Assembly (NCBI RefSeq): GCF_000190435.1
Contig: NC_015152.1
Location: 1,990,458-2,054,457 of the forward strand
Source: Sphaerochaeta globosa str. Buddy
GTDB taxonomy: Bacteria; Spirochaetota; Spirochaetia; Sphaerochaetales; Sphaerochaetaceae
Reading direction: 5' to 3'
Length of the DNA stretch: 64,000 nucleotides
In this document: piece after piece, positions 23,406 through 32,393 of the stretch
How the letters are laid out: each line of letters opens with the position of its first letter
Position numbering within the stretch: position 1 is the stretch's first letter
The notes under the pieces: generated by a model
Database searches by the model: none
What the model saw: the letters and a program-made list of their open reading frames with translations, nothing else
What the model was told of the DNA's origin: nothing
Translations under genes and position numbers: made by a program

Positions 23406-23945
23406 ATGGAAGAGGATAAAGACACCAGCTTAATCGAGCTTACCCCGTACCAGTTGCGGTTTATCGATGAATACATGAAGTGCGGAAACAAGCGTGAAGC
23501 GATGATGAAATGCGGTTACAAGGGCAAGGGTAAACGCTCTACAGTTACCAGCAGTGCAGCCAAACTCTACAACCTACCGAAAGTACAGGCAGAGATCGAA
23601 AGACGCCGTAGAGAGCTTGCAGAAGAGAATCTGATCGATGCCAAGGCCATAGTGAAGCGTCTGACCAAGATGTTCAACGGAGAGCTGTCCAGCGAGTTTG
23701 TAACCAAGCAGGGTCAGGTGGTTGATGTACCCATCACGTTCAAGAACCAGATCGAAGCAGGTAAGGTTCTGGTCAATATCCTTGGCTTGGCCGAGCAGAA
23801 CAATAAGCCGAAGGAAGAGAAGACTGTAGAGCAGAAGATGGCTGAAGACCTTGAGCAGCAAACCAAGCTCTTTCTGGAAAGTGCCAAGAAGAAGTCACCT
23901 GTGGTTAAGGGACTCCCCGAACCAAAGAAAAAGGTCGAGGAATGA
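23406..23945 (+). CDS. terS: terminase small subunit
   Basis: 179 residues from the ATG at 23406 behind AGGAGGG. LTPYQLRFIDEYMKCGNKREAMMKCGYKGK and the following SSAAKLYNLPKVQAEIERRRREL are the typical Terminase_2 N-terminal HTH that binds the packaging site. The C-terminal half is a charged helical oligomerisation/ATPase-contact region. It is the first gene of the packaging operon, directly downstream of the candidate pac region. Confidence 0.88.
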   Translation: MEEDKDTSLIELTPYQLRFIDEYMKCGNKREAMMKCGYKGKGKRSTVTSSAAKLYNLPKVQAEIERRRRELAEENLIDAKAIVKRLTKMFNGELSSEFVTKQGQVVDVPITFKNQIEAGKVLVNILGLAEQNNKPKEEKTVEQKMAEDLEQQTKLFLESAKKKSPVVKGLPEPKKKVEE

Positions 23946-24187
23946 GGTACGTAGTCCAGGTATTCGCCTCTGCTTTTCGTATCCGCAAGATAGTCAACGA
24001 TGGTGAATTTTGCATCCTCTACTCAGACAGCGATCCTAGCATCGATTGTATCTACGTCACTGACAAATGGATCTTGAGCAATCAGGCGAAACCGGGTGGG
24101 TACTACATCGCCTATGACAACGGTGATTCGGAGTATGTCGAGGAAGATGAGTTCAAGATGAGGGCTACATTCGTTGACCAGGATTGA
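23942..24187 (+). CDS. hypothetical protein between terminase subunits
   Basis: 81 residues; starts at the ATGA overlap with terS and overlaps the start of terL by 14 bp. Beta-rich and acidic (VVQVFASAFRIRKIVNDGEF). No family recognised; the tight overlaps indicate it is expressed with the packaging genes. Confidence 0.6.
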   Translation: MRYVVQVFASAFRIRKIVNDGEFCILYSDSDPSIDCIYVTDKWILSNQAKPGGYYIAYDNGDSEYVEEDEFKMRATFVDQD

Positions 24188-25778
24188 GTACCACCAACAG
24201 ATCAGGACCCTCATGGCACAAGCCGAGAAAAATGGGACACTGACTGAGTGGATGCGGATGATGTGCCGCAATGACATTTTCTTCCTGGCTACCTACGTTC
24301 TTGGGCGTACTGACATAGACCACATAACTGGTGCAAACGGCATACCTCAGTACCGGGACTGGCTGTATGACCGCTGCATGGAGGTCCAAGCAGAGCCGGA
24401 TGGGTTTATAGATATATGGTCGAGAGATCATTATAAATCCACCCTAATTACTTTCCTAAAAACAATTCAAGATATTTTAGTCGATCAGGAAATAACTGTC
24501 TGTATCTACTCATACTCAAGCTCCATAGCAACCAAATTTCTTCGTCAGATCAAGCTTGTCCTTGAGGGAAACCGCAAGCTCATTGACCTATTCCCCGAGA
24601 TTCTCTTCGATGACACCTCAAAGCCTTACTGGATAGATGAGGACGGTGTACGTCAGAAGATGATTTGGTCTGAAGACGGTATCCGTGTAAAGAGGAAGTC
24701 AAATGCAAAGGAAAACACTGTCGAGGCTTCTGGTCTCGTTATCGGTCAGCGTACTGGCGGTCACTATAATCTGCTCGTATATGATGACGTTGTTACGCCT
24801 GATTCTGTTACATCCCCTGAGATGATCGCAAAGACCACGAAGCAGTGGCAGATGAGCTTGAACACAGGTTCTTCTGGCAATCTTCGTGTACGCATCATCG
24901 GTACTCGTTATCACTATGCAGACACCTATCAGTGGATCATTGATTCTGGCTTCGCCAAGCTCAGGATGTACCCTTGTGTCGATGAAAGGGGTGTTCCTGT
25001 CCTTTATGATGAAAAGACCATAGCTGACAAGAAAAAAGCGATGGGAAGCGGCGTCTTTGCTTCACAGATGATGTGTGACCCAAAACAAGCCTCCACGATG
25101 GGATTCAACAGGGATTGGTTGCAGATATGGGATGGTCAGAGTATGTCAAATCTCAATATCTACATCATTGTTGACCCTGCTGGAACAAAGTCAAAGAAGG
25201 CTGACTACACCACAATGTGGGTGATTGGATTGGGGGCTGACCGAAACTACTATGTTCTTGACCTCATCCGTGACAAGTTCGACCTCACCGGGAAGACGAA
25301 TATGCTCTTCCAATTGGTTCAGCAGTTCACCTACCGCAACCGAAAGCCAATCGTGTTCTACGAGAAGGTATCAATGCAGTCTGATATCGAGCATATCCAG
25401 TACGTCATGAACCAGAGAAACTATCGCTTCGCAATCAATCCTGTTGGGGCGAACACTGCGAAGGGCCAGAGAATCGATGCTCTTGAGCCTATCTTCCGTG
25501 AACGGCGTGTGTGGCTCTGCAAGGATGCCTGGCACTACAACTGGGAGGGAATGAGAGAAGACATGATGTCATCCTTCATCCGGGAAGAGTACATCCCCTA
25601 TCCATTCTGCGCCCATGATGATGCCCTGGACTCACTGTCAAGGATTGCTGATACGGAGACAGGCTCCCAGATGGTGTTCCCTGATCCAGTGTCGGTTGAG
25701 AACCAGATAAGGTCCCTGCTTGAGGGAAGAGGGTTGAGGTTTGAGGACGCAATTCCTGTCTCTTATGAGCCAATTTAG
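24174..25778 (+). CDS. terL: terminase large subunit
   Basis: 534 residues if it starts at the TTG at 24174; an ATG 13 codons later (24213) is the alternative. SRDHYKST (83-90) is the divergent Walker A seen in phage terminases, LLVYDDVV (about 200) the Walker B, IIGTRYHYAD the coupling segment, and IVDPAGTKSKKADYT (about 330) starts the RNase H-like nuclease domain; HDDALDSLSR near the C-terminus supplies its last acidic residues. It pumps DNA into the procapsid. Confidence 0.95.
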   Translation: MTRIEYHQQIRTLMAQAEKNGTLTEWMRMMCRNDIFFLATYVLGRTDIDHITGANGIPQYRDWLYDRCMEVQAEPDGFIDIWSRDHYKSTLITFLKTIQDILVDQEITVCIYSYSSSIATKFLRQIKLVLEGNRKLIDLFPEILFDDTSKPYWIDEDGVRQKMIWSEDGIRVKRKSNAKENTVEASGLVIGQRTGGHYNLLVYDDVVTPDSVTSPEMIAKTTKQWQMSLNTGSSGNLRVRIIGTRYHYADTYQWIIDSGFAKLRMYPCVDERGVPVLYDEKTIADKKKAMGSGVFASQMMCDPKQASTMGFNRDWLQIWDGQSMSNLNIYIIVDPAGTKSKKADYTTMWVIGLGADRNYYVLDLIRDKFDLTGKTNMLFQLVQQFTYRNRKPIVFYEKVSMQSDIEHIQYVMNQRNYRFAINPVGANTAKGQRIDALEPIFRERRVWLCKDAWHYNWEGMREDMMSSFIREEYIPYPFCAHDDALDSLSRIADTETGSQMVFPDPVSVENQIRSLLEGRGLRFEDAIPVSYEPI

Positions 25779-25813
25779 ATTGAAGCAAAAAACTGATTGA
25801 AAATCGATAAAAA

Positions 25814-26404
25814 TTAAAAGCTGATATTTGCTGCAACTCGCATCCCAAATTCCTTGTTTTGGTCCATAACTGGGACCATAGATACACTCATTAATGCAGA
25901 AGACAAATTTTTATTGTACTCATTAGCATAGATAAACGGTCGAATAAGTTGGCCGATTTTAGAACCAAGCATCATGGCGGCTCCCATTATTATTAATTCA
26001 GATCCCTCCGTTCCATCTGAAGACCATCGTGTAGAAGCCTCTAATGATTGCATATACCCAGTATAAAAAAGAGTAGTAGATAGGAGATCCAGAACTAAGC
26101 CCATTGTTCCACCATAGGTATCACCCTGTACAAATGAACCGATACCACAACCGAGTAATAAATTTAGGACTAAAGGCGTTGTTGTAGTTTGCTTATTTGA
26201 TTCATAAACAATATTTCTTTGCATCGCGGAAAGGTCGGAGGAAAGATCTGAGATAAGAAGAATCTGCTCCTTAGTCAATTTCTTTGAGTTATCAAGCAAT
26301 AGATTGATTTGAAAATAACTTGTTTCATCTTTTTCTGCTGCAAATACATTAGATACCGAAAATAATAAACAAATTAATATACCGAATGCGATGATTCTTT
26401 TCAT
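25814..26404 (-). CDS. P13-like spirochaetal membrane protein (moron)
   Basis: 196 residues with a clear signal peptide (1-22, cleaved after NVFA). LLLGCGIGSFVQGDTYGGTM followed by LVLDLLSTT is like the Borrelia P13 family of integral outer-membrane/periplasm-facing proteins, which have several hydrophobic helices. It is opposite to the virion genes, low in GC, and sits between terL and the portal gene together with a lipoprotein gene, i.e. a lysogenic-conversion cassette that likely alters the host envelope. Confidence 0.62.
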   Translation of the reverse strand: MKRIIAFGILICLLFSVSNVFAAEKDETSYFQINLLLDNSKKLTKEQILLISDLSSDLSAMQRNIVYESNKQTTTTPLVLNLLLGCGIGSFVQGDTYGGTMGLVLDLLSTTLFYTGYMQSLEASTRWSSDGTEGSELIIMGAAMMLGSKIGQLIRPFIYANEYNKNLSSALMSVSMVPVMDQNKEFGMRVAANISF

Positions 26405-26506
26405 TGTTCTCTCCCATACAAAAGTTCAATATTGACACTATAGCATATATATAGCTAATAGTTTATTTTTTTAACAAAATCTTGTTGTTGATGTAGAAAG
26501 AATCAT

Positions 26507-26551
26507 CTCGTTACCTCGCTGCAACATCGACTTGTTTCGTTTTCCTACACT
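26507..26551 (+). promoter_or_regulatory. duplicate copy of the portal-gene late promoter
   Basis: CTCGTTACCTC (26507-26517) and CTACACT 38 bp downstream. It lies in the ~130-bp duplication of the portal upstream region and now precedes only a truncated portal start and, further on, the lipoprotein gene. Confidence 0.6.
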
Positions 26552-26557
26552 GAAGCC

Positions 26558-26644
26558 ATGAATACCGTAATCGTTGGCCTTGATAATGGTTCCAAGGACT
26601 ATCTTGGCCGAAGAGAGCCGATAAAAAAGCAGGGCGTGAATTGA
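26558..26644 (+). pseudogene. truncated duplicate of the portal gene 5' end
   Basis: The frame from ATG 26558 gives MNTVIVGLDNGSKDYLGRRE, continues to KKQG, then stops after 28 codons. It matches the real portal start at 27860 almost residue for residue. The DNA similarity spans about 26505-26636 versus 27807-27938 at roughly 90% by eye. It is a remnant left by an insertion between terL and portal. Confidence 0.85.
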
Positions 26645-27008
26645 GGTTCAGGGATACCATAACTGTTGAATATGAATCGATTTAGCAAGTAAAATTTAAA
26701 ATTCTTAGTTAATATGTAGGGCATTTTTCGCGTAGTAAAGTAATTTTGAAATCACTAACGGTACATAGGCAGTGAAGAATTGGGTTGATGAGAATCCGGC
26801 TGATTAATGTTTGAGTTTTGGGAAAAAGCTGAACTGCATAATATCTTGGAAGATTCTATACATAATTAAAGGTTTTTTTATATTTTGTGTGATTTTTTTG
26901 TACTAATCTTATAGTATGTATAAATTGCTATAAGAAATTGTATATTTGCTGTACATATGAAAAAATCTCTGTTAGCATAGCCATATATTACACATTAGGA
27001 GTTGTTCA
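26645..27008. other. 364-base low-GC stretch without a gene
   Basis: AT-rich with no supportable ORF. TATAGT/TATAAA-like sequences near 26911-26923 may serve as the lipoprotein promoter; an RBS (TTAGGAGTT) lies just before 27009. Confidence 0.5.
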
Positions 27009-27431
27009 ATGAATAAGAAAAGGTTACTAGTTGTTTTGCTTATCGTCCTCTCTCTTGGAATATTTATGTCCTGTGAAGAAAGCATGAGCGTGTCATTAAA
27101 GGGAACTTGGAGAAATGTTGAAACTGAAGAAGGAGTAACGACTACCACAATAATGGTTTTTGAAGATTCCTCTTTCACAATGAATAATACAACGCAGAGT
27201 GACTCATTTTTGGTTGAAACTAGTGCATCAGGAACCTACACAAAGACCGACTCTACATTAACTACGACTATTACTTCAATGACAATTTTGGGAGCCACAC
27301 TTACTGGAGCGGATTTAATTGAATTCGCAGGTTCAGAAGAAATCTTAACTGAAACTGTTGACTATAGAATCACAAAAAGCGGCTCTACTGTAACCTTGAC
27401 TGTAGATGACACTAGTTATATAAAACAATAA
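27009..27431 (+). CDS. small lipoprotein (moron)
   Basis: 140 residues. Lys/Arg start, hydrophobic helix and lipobox LGIFMSC (Cys 22) mark a lipoprotein; the short SC-type lipobox is in spirochaete style. The mature part is Thr/Ser-rich and beta-rich (GTWRNVETEEG, SGTYTKTDSTLTTTITSM), like lipocalin-type small lipoproteins. It has its own terminator at 27455. Low GC and position in the insertion mark it as a moron probably expressed in the lysogen. Confidence 0.72.
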   Translation: MNKKRLLVVLLIVLSLGIFMSCEESMSVSLKGTWRNVETEEGVTTTTIMVFEDSSFTMNNTTQSDSFLVETSASGTYTKTDSTLTTTITSMTILGATLTGADLIEFAGSEEILTETVDYRITKSGSTVTLTVDDTSYIKQ

Positions 27432-27454
27432 CGAATATTGATTTAATTTCAATT

Positions 27455-27489
27455 AAAAGGAGCTATCAAAATATGATAGCTCCTTTTTA
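27455..27489 (+). terminator. strong intrinsic terminator after the lipoprotein gene
   Basis: AAAAGGAGCTATCA, loop AAATA, TGATAGCTCCTTTT: a perfect stem flanked by A- and T-runs, likely bidirectional. The rest of the gap to the portal gene (27490-27808) shows nothing further. Confidence 0.92.
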
Positions 27490-27808
27490 ATAGACGTGAG
27501 CTAAGAGGCCTCAATGACACCGTTCCAAAGAGTCTTTCTCTTTGATCTCGATATAATCCTCTTCATGTAGTAGGCCTAAGCTAAAGCACAGAGGCCGGAT
27601 AGGGCCTATCACATCGCAACGAACCAACCATCTACCTGAGCAAATTACTGCACCAATATAGTGCTATAAGAGATATTGGTTCGATGCAAATTCATCAATA
27701 CTGTGCAGACTCGGTTTTTAAAAATCAACAATAAGTATTTTATAATCACACTTAGCAAATATTTTCAATTTGCACACCTTTGCTATCACACAAATTCAAG
27801 AGGGAAAT

Positions 27809-27853
27809 CTCGTTACCTCACTGCAACATCGACTTGTCTCGTTTTTCTAGACT
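27809..27853 (+). promoter_or_regulatory. bipartite late promoter for the virion operon
   Basis: CTCGTTACCTC (27809-27819) and CTAGACT exactly 38 bp downstream (27847). The portal ATG is 51 bp from the first element. The element matches 23343 and, on the other strand, 59177. Confidence 0.7.
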
Positions 27854-27859
27854 GTGGTC

Positions 27860-29575
27860 ATGAATACTGTAGTAGTTGGCCTCGATAATGGTTCCAAGGA
27901 CTATCTTGGCCGAAGAGAGCCGATAAAAAAGCAGGGTGATGACCCGCTGGCGAAAGCCATTGCAGCCAAATGGAGCAGACTAAAGACTCTTCGTCAGAAG
28001 ACTGAGGCTCTCCGTTGGGAAGCCTGTGCGTTTGTACAGCATCGGATGAACGAATTCAGCGACTCCAACAACCCCATCAAGCCTGTGAAGCTCTACAATA
28101 CCTCTGGAATCCTTGCATTGGACACCTTCATCAACGGATATCACGGCAACCTCATTACCCCTTCCATGCGTTGGTTCAAACTCACCCTTACCGGGGAAAA
28201 TTTTGAGGACTCCGATACCATCCACGGTGCAAACGACTACATGGAAATCTCTGAGACTCAGATGTTCGCAGAGCTGAATAAGACCAACTTCTATCCGCTG
28301 GATAAGCTTGCAACCAAAGATGCTGTCGTGCAGGGGACTAGTGCTGAATGGGTTTATGACGATGTGGAATCAGGTACTTGCGTATTTGAGACCATCGCTC
28401 CGTGGGATTTTTGGATCGATAAGAACGCCAACGGCAAGATTGATACCATCTTCATCCGCTTCACAATGACCTCAGCTGATGCTCTGGACAGGTTCAAGGA
28501 CAAGACTCCTCCCAATATTCTGAGGGATGTAGAGACTGATGCCGGGCACAACGAACATGAATTTGTGCTTGCAATCTATCCCCGTAAGAAGCTCCGCAGC
28601 GAGAAGGGAAAGGTGCTCATCTCCACCGAGAAACCCTTTGCGGCAGTGACCTATTACCCTGTCGAGGACTGCATCGTAGAGGAATCCGGGTATGACGATT
28701 TCCCTGTAGCTGTCCACGTATTCGAACAGGATGGAACCTCTGCTTACGGCATGGGACTTGTAATGAAGTACCTGACTGAGCTGAAGAGGCTGAATTCTAT
28801 GTCTCGTGACCACCTTGAGACCGTCCAGAAGGTTGCCAAGCCTCCCATGTCAATTCCCGAATCCCTGAAGGGACGCTTCTCGGGAGACCCGGGGGCGAGA
28901 AACTACATGGGCAATATGGATGCAAAGCCCGAGATCATCCAGACCGTTCAGGACATTGGCTGGCTCAGTCAGGAAATTACCGAGCTTGAGGAGAAGATTG
29001 GCAGGTTGTTTTTTAACGACTTGTTCAACTACTTGATGCGTCAGGACAAGGTATTGACTGCCACCCAAACCCAAGCAATCAAGAGCGAGGAACTTGCACT
29101 CCTTGCCTCCATTCTCGGAACGACCCAATACATGAAAATCAACCCCATCGTTAAGAGGGTTTTTCGCATCATGGTCAAGGGCAACAGGTTGCCAAAGCCT
29201 CCCAAGGAATTGCTTCGGATAAAGAACGCTCTCATGCGTATCGATTTGGACGGTCCGTTGGCGAAGAATGTAAAAATGTTCGCCATGCAGGATGGCCTAC
29301 AGGCCTCTCTTGAATGGATGCAAGCCCTTCACGCCATGCAGATGACCAACACATTAGACAACATCAACACCGACATTTTTGTCCGCAAGGCTTTCATAGC
29401 TGCCGGTATGCCTCAATCCGTGCTCCGTGAGCTTGGAGAGGTCGAGCAGATGAGAAAGCAGAAGCAGGCCCTTATCCAGCAACAGCAGCAGATGCAGCAG
29501 ATGCAACAGGCCTCTGAAATCCAGCGAAACATGAATGGCCAAGGAAATCTCAACAACGCAGGGGGAATGAATTAG
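27860..29575 (+). CDS. podovirus portal (head-to-tail connecting) protein
   Basis: 571 residues from the ATG at 27860; the duplicated fragment at 26558 has the same start. WSRLKTLRQKTEALRWEACAFV, YNTSGILALDTFINGYHGNLI-type sequence and APWDFWIDKN fit the Head-tail_con (T7 gp8-like) portal family of short-tailed phages. The C-terminus is a Gln/Met-rich tail (QQQQQMQQMQQ). It forms the dodecameric ring through which DNA is packaged. Confidence 0.9.
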   Translation: MNTVVVGLDNGSKDYLGRREPIKKQGDDPLAKAIAAKWSRLKTLRQKTEALRWEACAFVQHRMNEFSDSNNPIKPVKLYNTSGILALDTFINGYHGNLITPSMRWFKLTLTGENFEDSDTIHGANDYMEISETQMFAELNKTNFYPLDKLATKDAVVQGTSAEWVYDDVESGTCVFETIAPWDFWIDKNANGKIDTIFIRFTMTSADALDRFKDKTPPNILRDVETDAGHNEHEFVLAIYPRKKLRSEKGKVLISTEKPFAAVTYYPVEDCIVEESGYDDFPVAVHVFEQDGTSAYGMGLVMKYLTELKRLNSMSRDHLETVQKVAKPPMSIPESLKGRFSGDPGARNYMGNMDAKPEIIQTVQDIGWLSQEITELEEKIGRLFFNDLFNYLMRQDKVLTATQTQAIKSEELALLASILGTTQYMKINPIVKRVFRIMVKGNRLPKPPKELLRIKNALMRIDLDGPLAKNVKMFAMQDGLQASLEWMQALHAMQMTNTLDNINTDIFVRKAFIAAGMPQSVLRELGEVEQMRKQKQALIQQQQQMQQMQQASEIQRNMNGQGNLNNAGGMN

Positions 29576-29878
29576 TTGATTACTCGCCACACCAGACTTT
29601 CCAACGATGACTTGTTGCATAGGCATGCAGTTAGAAAGGCCTACAACACAACCGAGGGAAGACAGGAGCTTACAAGGCTTCTTACCGATCTTGGGACATT
29701 CCGGGAAGTCAACTCCGATGAACTGCCTATGAGGAATTACGGAATCCGCAAGTTGGAGGAACTCGGATTCTTGGACATAGAAGTGATTGTGGAGGTGGTG
29801 AACTTCCTGTTCTCGCTTCCTCTCGCCTTGAGACCGACTGTCGAAGAGACAGGCGATGCAATTAACGACCTCTTGTAG
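29576..29878 (+). CDS. Bbp19-like virion-module protein
   Basis: 100 residues from a TTG directly after the portal stop. LLHRHAVRKAYNTTEGRQELTRLLTDLG with the later YGIRKLEELGFL resembles the short Bbp19-type proteins found next to portal genes of BPP-1-like podoviruses. Function unknown; assembly role inferred from position. Confidence 0.55.
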   Translation: MITRHTRLSNDDLLHRHAVRKAYNTTEGRQELTRLLTDLGTFREVNSDELPMRNYGIRKLEELGFLDIEVIVEVVNFLFSLPLALRPTVEETGDAINDLL

Positions 29879-29895
29879 GTCGATTGGAGACATAG

Positions 29896-30636
29896 ATGCA
29901 AGTTAATGGAGACCAGCAGATTGTCGATACTCCTGCAGGAACAGCCCCTTCCAGTACACAGGGAAACCTTCCCAATGGTGAGCAGACTTCTACTACCCCT
30001 GATACTACGCAACCCACAACCCAGAAGTGGATGTCACAGCTCCCTGACGAACTGAAAGGCAATGCAGAGCTTGCCAAGCATACCAGCTTGGGTGAGGCAC
30101 TGAAGCACTTTCTTGATGGAAGCAAGACTAAAGCCAAAGAGAGTGGTGAAGGATTGCAGGAGACACCTCCTGTGATTGACTACAAATTCACGAAGTCTTT
30201 CGTGGAGGAAGCTGACAGCGATGGAACTCTCACCAAGAAGCTGACCGAGACCCTCAAGACGTTGGGACTTCCGCAGGACAAGGCAGAGCCGATCTATAAC
30301 GCACTTGTTGATTTTCAAAACGGAGCAATCGATGCCTACAAAAACAATGGCAAAGAGTTGTGCGAATCCGCTTTGAAAGAGATGTGGGGCGATAAGTATG
30401 ACGGCAAACAGGCTGCCATGAAACGGGCCTACGACAAGCTGGTTAAGGAAGGCTCTGATATCGACAAAGGTCTGAAGATGACGGGAGCACACAATAACCC
30501 GTTCGTTGCTCAGATGCTTGCCGAAGTCGGAGAAGCCATCAGTGAGCATACTCCCCCGGGTCGCTCTTCCGTTGGAAGTCAGAAGACCTCGGGTTTCCTC
30601 TCAAGGGAAAACGAAACATATCCGTGGCAAATGTAA
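29896..30636 (+). CDS. scaffolding protein
   Basis: 246 residues, ATG behind GGAG. A disordered N-terminal Thr/Pro/Gln-rich segment is followed by helical segments (LTKKLTETLKTLGLPQDKAE, YDKLVKEGSDIDK) and a short C-terminal tail. Acidic, low complexity and directly upstream of the capsid gene: the usual pattern of phage scaffold proteins that guide procapsid assembly and then leave. Confidence 0.72.
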   Translation: MQVNGDQQIVDTPAGTAPSSTQGNLPNGEQTSTTPDTTQPTTQKWMSQLPDELKGNAELAKHTSLGEALKHFLDGSKTKAKESGEGLQETPPVIDYKFTKSFVEEADSDGTLTKKLTETLKTLGLPQDKAEPIYNALVDFQNGAIDAYKNNGKELCESALKEMWGDKYDGKQAAMKRAYDKLVKEGSDIDKGLKMTGAHNNPFVAQMLAEVGEAISEHTPPGRSSVGSQKTSGFLSRENETYPWQM

Positions 30637-30650
30637 AAGGAAATTAAGAA

Positions 30651-31685
30651 ATGGCATACGAATACATGACGTTGGCTGAGCTGACCAAAGGTCTTGGCAA
30701 GCCCGACATCACCAATGTAGTGGATGAGATCACTCGTTCCACTACCATGCTGGCAGACGCTTCGTTCACCGAAGCCACCGGCATGCTCGAACATCAGGGC
30801 ATGAGAAAGACTTCCCTGCCCTCCAACCAGTGGGTTGCAATCGACCAGGGCGGCAAGTCCAGCAAGGGGCATAAGGAGTTGTTCAAGGACGAGCTTGGCA
30901 TGATTGAGTCCTGGGCAACCGCTCGGCAGAAGGAAGGTATGATCGCTCCCAACCCGGAAGCTGTCTATGCTGAGGACGAACGGGACCATGTTACCTCTAT
31001 GGGTCTGGATGTTGAATCCTGCCTCATTTACGGTGGCAGCAAGGTTGGTGAATTCAAGGGTATCATGCCCCGATTCAACAAGATCACTGAAGCAAAAGAC
31101 CTTTCGTTCATCCGTAGCAAGCCTCAGTTTATTACTCTGGATAATGGTGGGGAGACTGATGAGTCCATGTCTTCCATCCTCATGGTCGTTTGGGGTTCTG
31201 GTGCAACCAACATGCTGTATCCCCGGTATGCAGCCACCCGTGGCATCCAGATCACCAAGGGTCAGTGGCAGACTGTCATCGAGAACAATGAGAAGTTTTT
31301 CCAGAGGGACACTCAGTTTTTGATGAGTACTGGTCTGAGTATCATGAACCGCTTTGCGGCCCTCCGCATCGCCAACATCGATACCAGTGACGCTGCTCTC
31401 GCAACCTCCATGCCGAAGCTGAAGAAGAACTTGTTCAAGGCTTTCACCCTGCTTCCCAAGGAATTCAAGAGCCGAGTACGCATCTACGCACCGGGTTCGG
31501 TACTCGCTGGATTGAACGACTACTACGCTGGTCTGGTGCATCCCGTTACCTACGAGAACGCCATCCCGACCAATGCAGTTGGTGACGTTCGGTTTGATCG
31601 CTTCGTATTGCGGCAGTGTGATTCCATGCTGGACGCAGGCGAAGATGTCGTTGACGGTGGTCTCGCTGCTGGCGAAGCTGCGTAA
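30651..31685 (+). CDS. major capsid protein
   Basis: 344 residues. Located directly after the scaffold gene with the right size for an HK97-fold capsid protein of BPP-1/T7-like podoviruses. Blocks such as SFTEATGMLEHQG, SCLIYGGSKVGEFKGIMPRF and ATRGIQITKGQW are like the capsid family with an N-arm and 'GxxxEFxG' loop. No separate protease gene is present. Confidence 0.82.
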   Translation: MAYEYMTLAELTKGLGKPDITNVVDEITRSTTMLADASFTEATGMLEHQGMRKTSLPSNQWVAIDQGGKSSKGHKELFKDELGMIESWATARQKEGMIAPNPEAVYAEDERDHVTSMGLDVESCLIYGGSKVGEFKGIMPRFNKITEAKDLSFIRSKPQFITLDNGGETDESMSSILMVVWGSGATNMLYPRYAATRGIQITKGQWQTVIENNEKFFQRDTQFLMSTGLSIMNRFAALRIANIDTSDAALATSMPKLKKNLFKAFTLLPKEFKSRVRIYAPGSVLAGLNDYYAGLVHPVTYENAIPTNAVGDVRFDRFVLRQCDSMLDAGEDVVDGGLAAGEAA

Positions 31686-31695
31686 GGGGGACTGA

Positions 31696-32127
31696 ATGTT
31701 GTACGAAAAGAAACGCACTTTCGGGCGTGAGCCGATTGATCTGACCGCTGCAGCTCTTGCAAAGGACGCAGTGGTGTTTGTGGGACAGGCCGTCAGTGCA
31801 ACTGCTGGCACTGCTGAGACTCTCGACTATGAGGCTGACAACCAGCATTTCCCCGAGGAGAACACCCTTGAGGTAATCGGTTGGGAAACTGCCGCCTCTG
31901 TCGGCAAGGCTGCAACCCTTACTCTGACTCTCCAGTCGAGCAAGGATGCACTGAGCTGGAAGGATGAGGTTGCCTTCACTTTGGCTGAGGCTGACATTGT
32001 GAAGGACTCGCTGGTACGCAGGTTCAGTATCCCTGCACAGGCTGGGCGGCACATGCGTCTGAAGGCCGTGGTTGGCACTGAGGTGTTTACCGCTGGCAAG
32101 GTTCTTGCCTTGGTGAGGCCCTTGTGA
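31696..32127 (+). CDS. capsid decoration (Bbp16-like) protein
   Basis: 143 residues, ATG behind GGGGGA, 10 bp after the capsid gene. Ala/Thr-rich beta sequence (ATLTLTLQSSKDALSWKDEV, FSIPAQAGRHMRLKAVV) like the cementing protein Bbp16 of BPP-1-like phages, which caps the capsid surface. The name rests mainly on position, size and composition. Confidence 0.6.
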   Translation: MLYEKKRTFGREPIDLTAAALAKDAVVFVGQAVSATAGTAETLDYEADNQHFPEENTLEVIGWETAASVGKAATLTLTLQSSKDALSWKDEVAFTLAEADIVKDSLVRRFSIPAQAGRHMRLKAVVGTEVFTAGKVLALVRPL

Positions 32128-32336
32128 TCGATTCTCTGCATAAACGTTACGTCTGTGTCTCCCCTGTCTACAGGGGGGGCCAGTTGTATAACCCCGGTGA
32201 TATCCTCCTTCTTACCGAAGATGAGACTTACTCCGGGAGCAAATTTGTTTTGGAAAACCCTGTTGTAGAGCCTCAGCCTGAACAGGACCCGAAACCGAAG
32301 AAAAGTAAGAAGATGACCTCGGAGGTAGAGGCCTAG
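32124..32336 (+). CDS. hypothetical small virion-module protein
   Basis: 70 residues from GTG at 32124, overlapping the previous stop. A short beta domain (YVCVSPVYRGGQLYNPGD) and a basic Lys/Pro tail. No family assigned. Confidence 0.55.
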   Translation: MIDSLHKRYVCVSPVYRGGQLYNPGDILLLTEDETYSGSKFVLENPVVEPQPEQDPKPKKSKKMTSEVEA

Positions 32337-32346
32337 TAATAAAATT

Positions 32347-32375
32347 TCCGTGGGTTCCTCCTGCCCACGGATTTA
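32347..32375 (+). terminator. terminator-like hairpin inside the virion operon
   Basis: TCCGTGGG, 9-base loop, CCCACGGA followed by TTTACTTT. It may reduce read-through after the abundant capsid genes. Confidence 0.65.
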
Positions 32376-32393
32376 CTTTCACAGGGAAGAAGG

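Noticed and set aside
27490-27808. extra gene between the lipoprotein terminator and the portal promoter
   Set aside because: A short frame exists (27676-27888) but it has no RBS and runs through the promoter element into the portal gene.
30579-31811. 410-codon minus-strand frame opposite the capsid gene
   Set aside because: Antisense shadow of scaffold/capsid genes; no RBS context and no recognisable protein.
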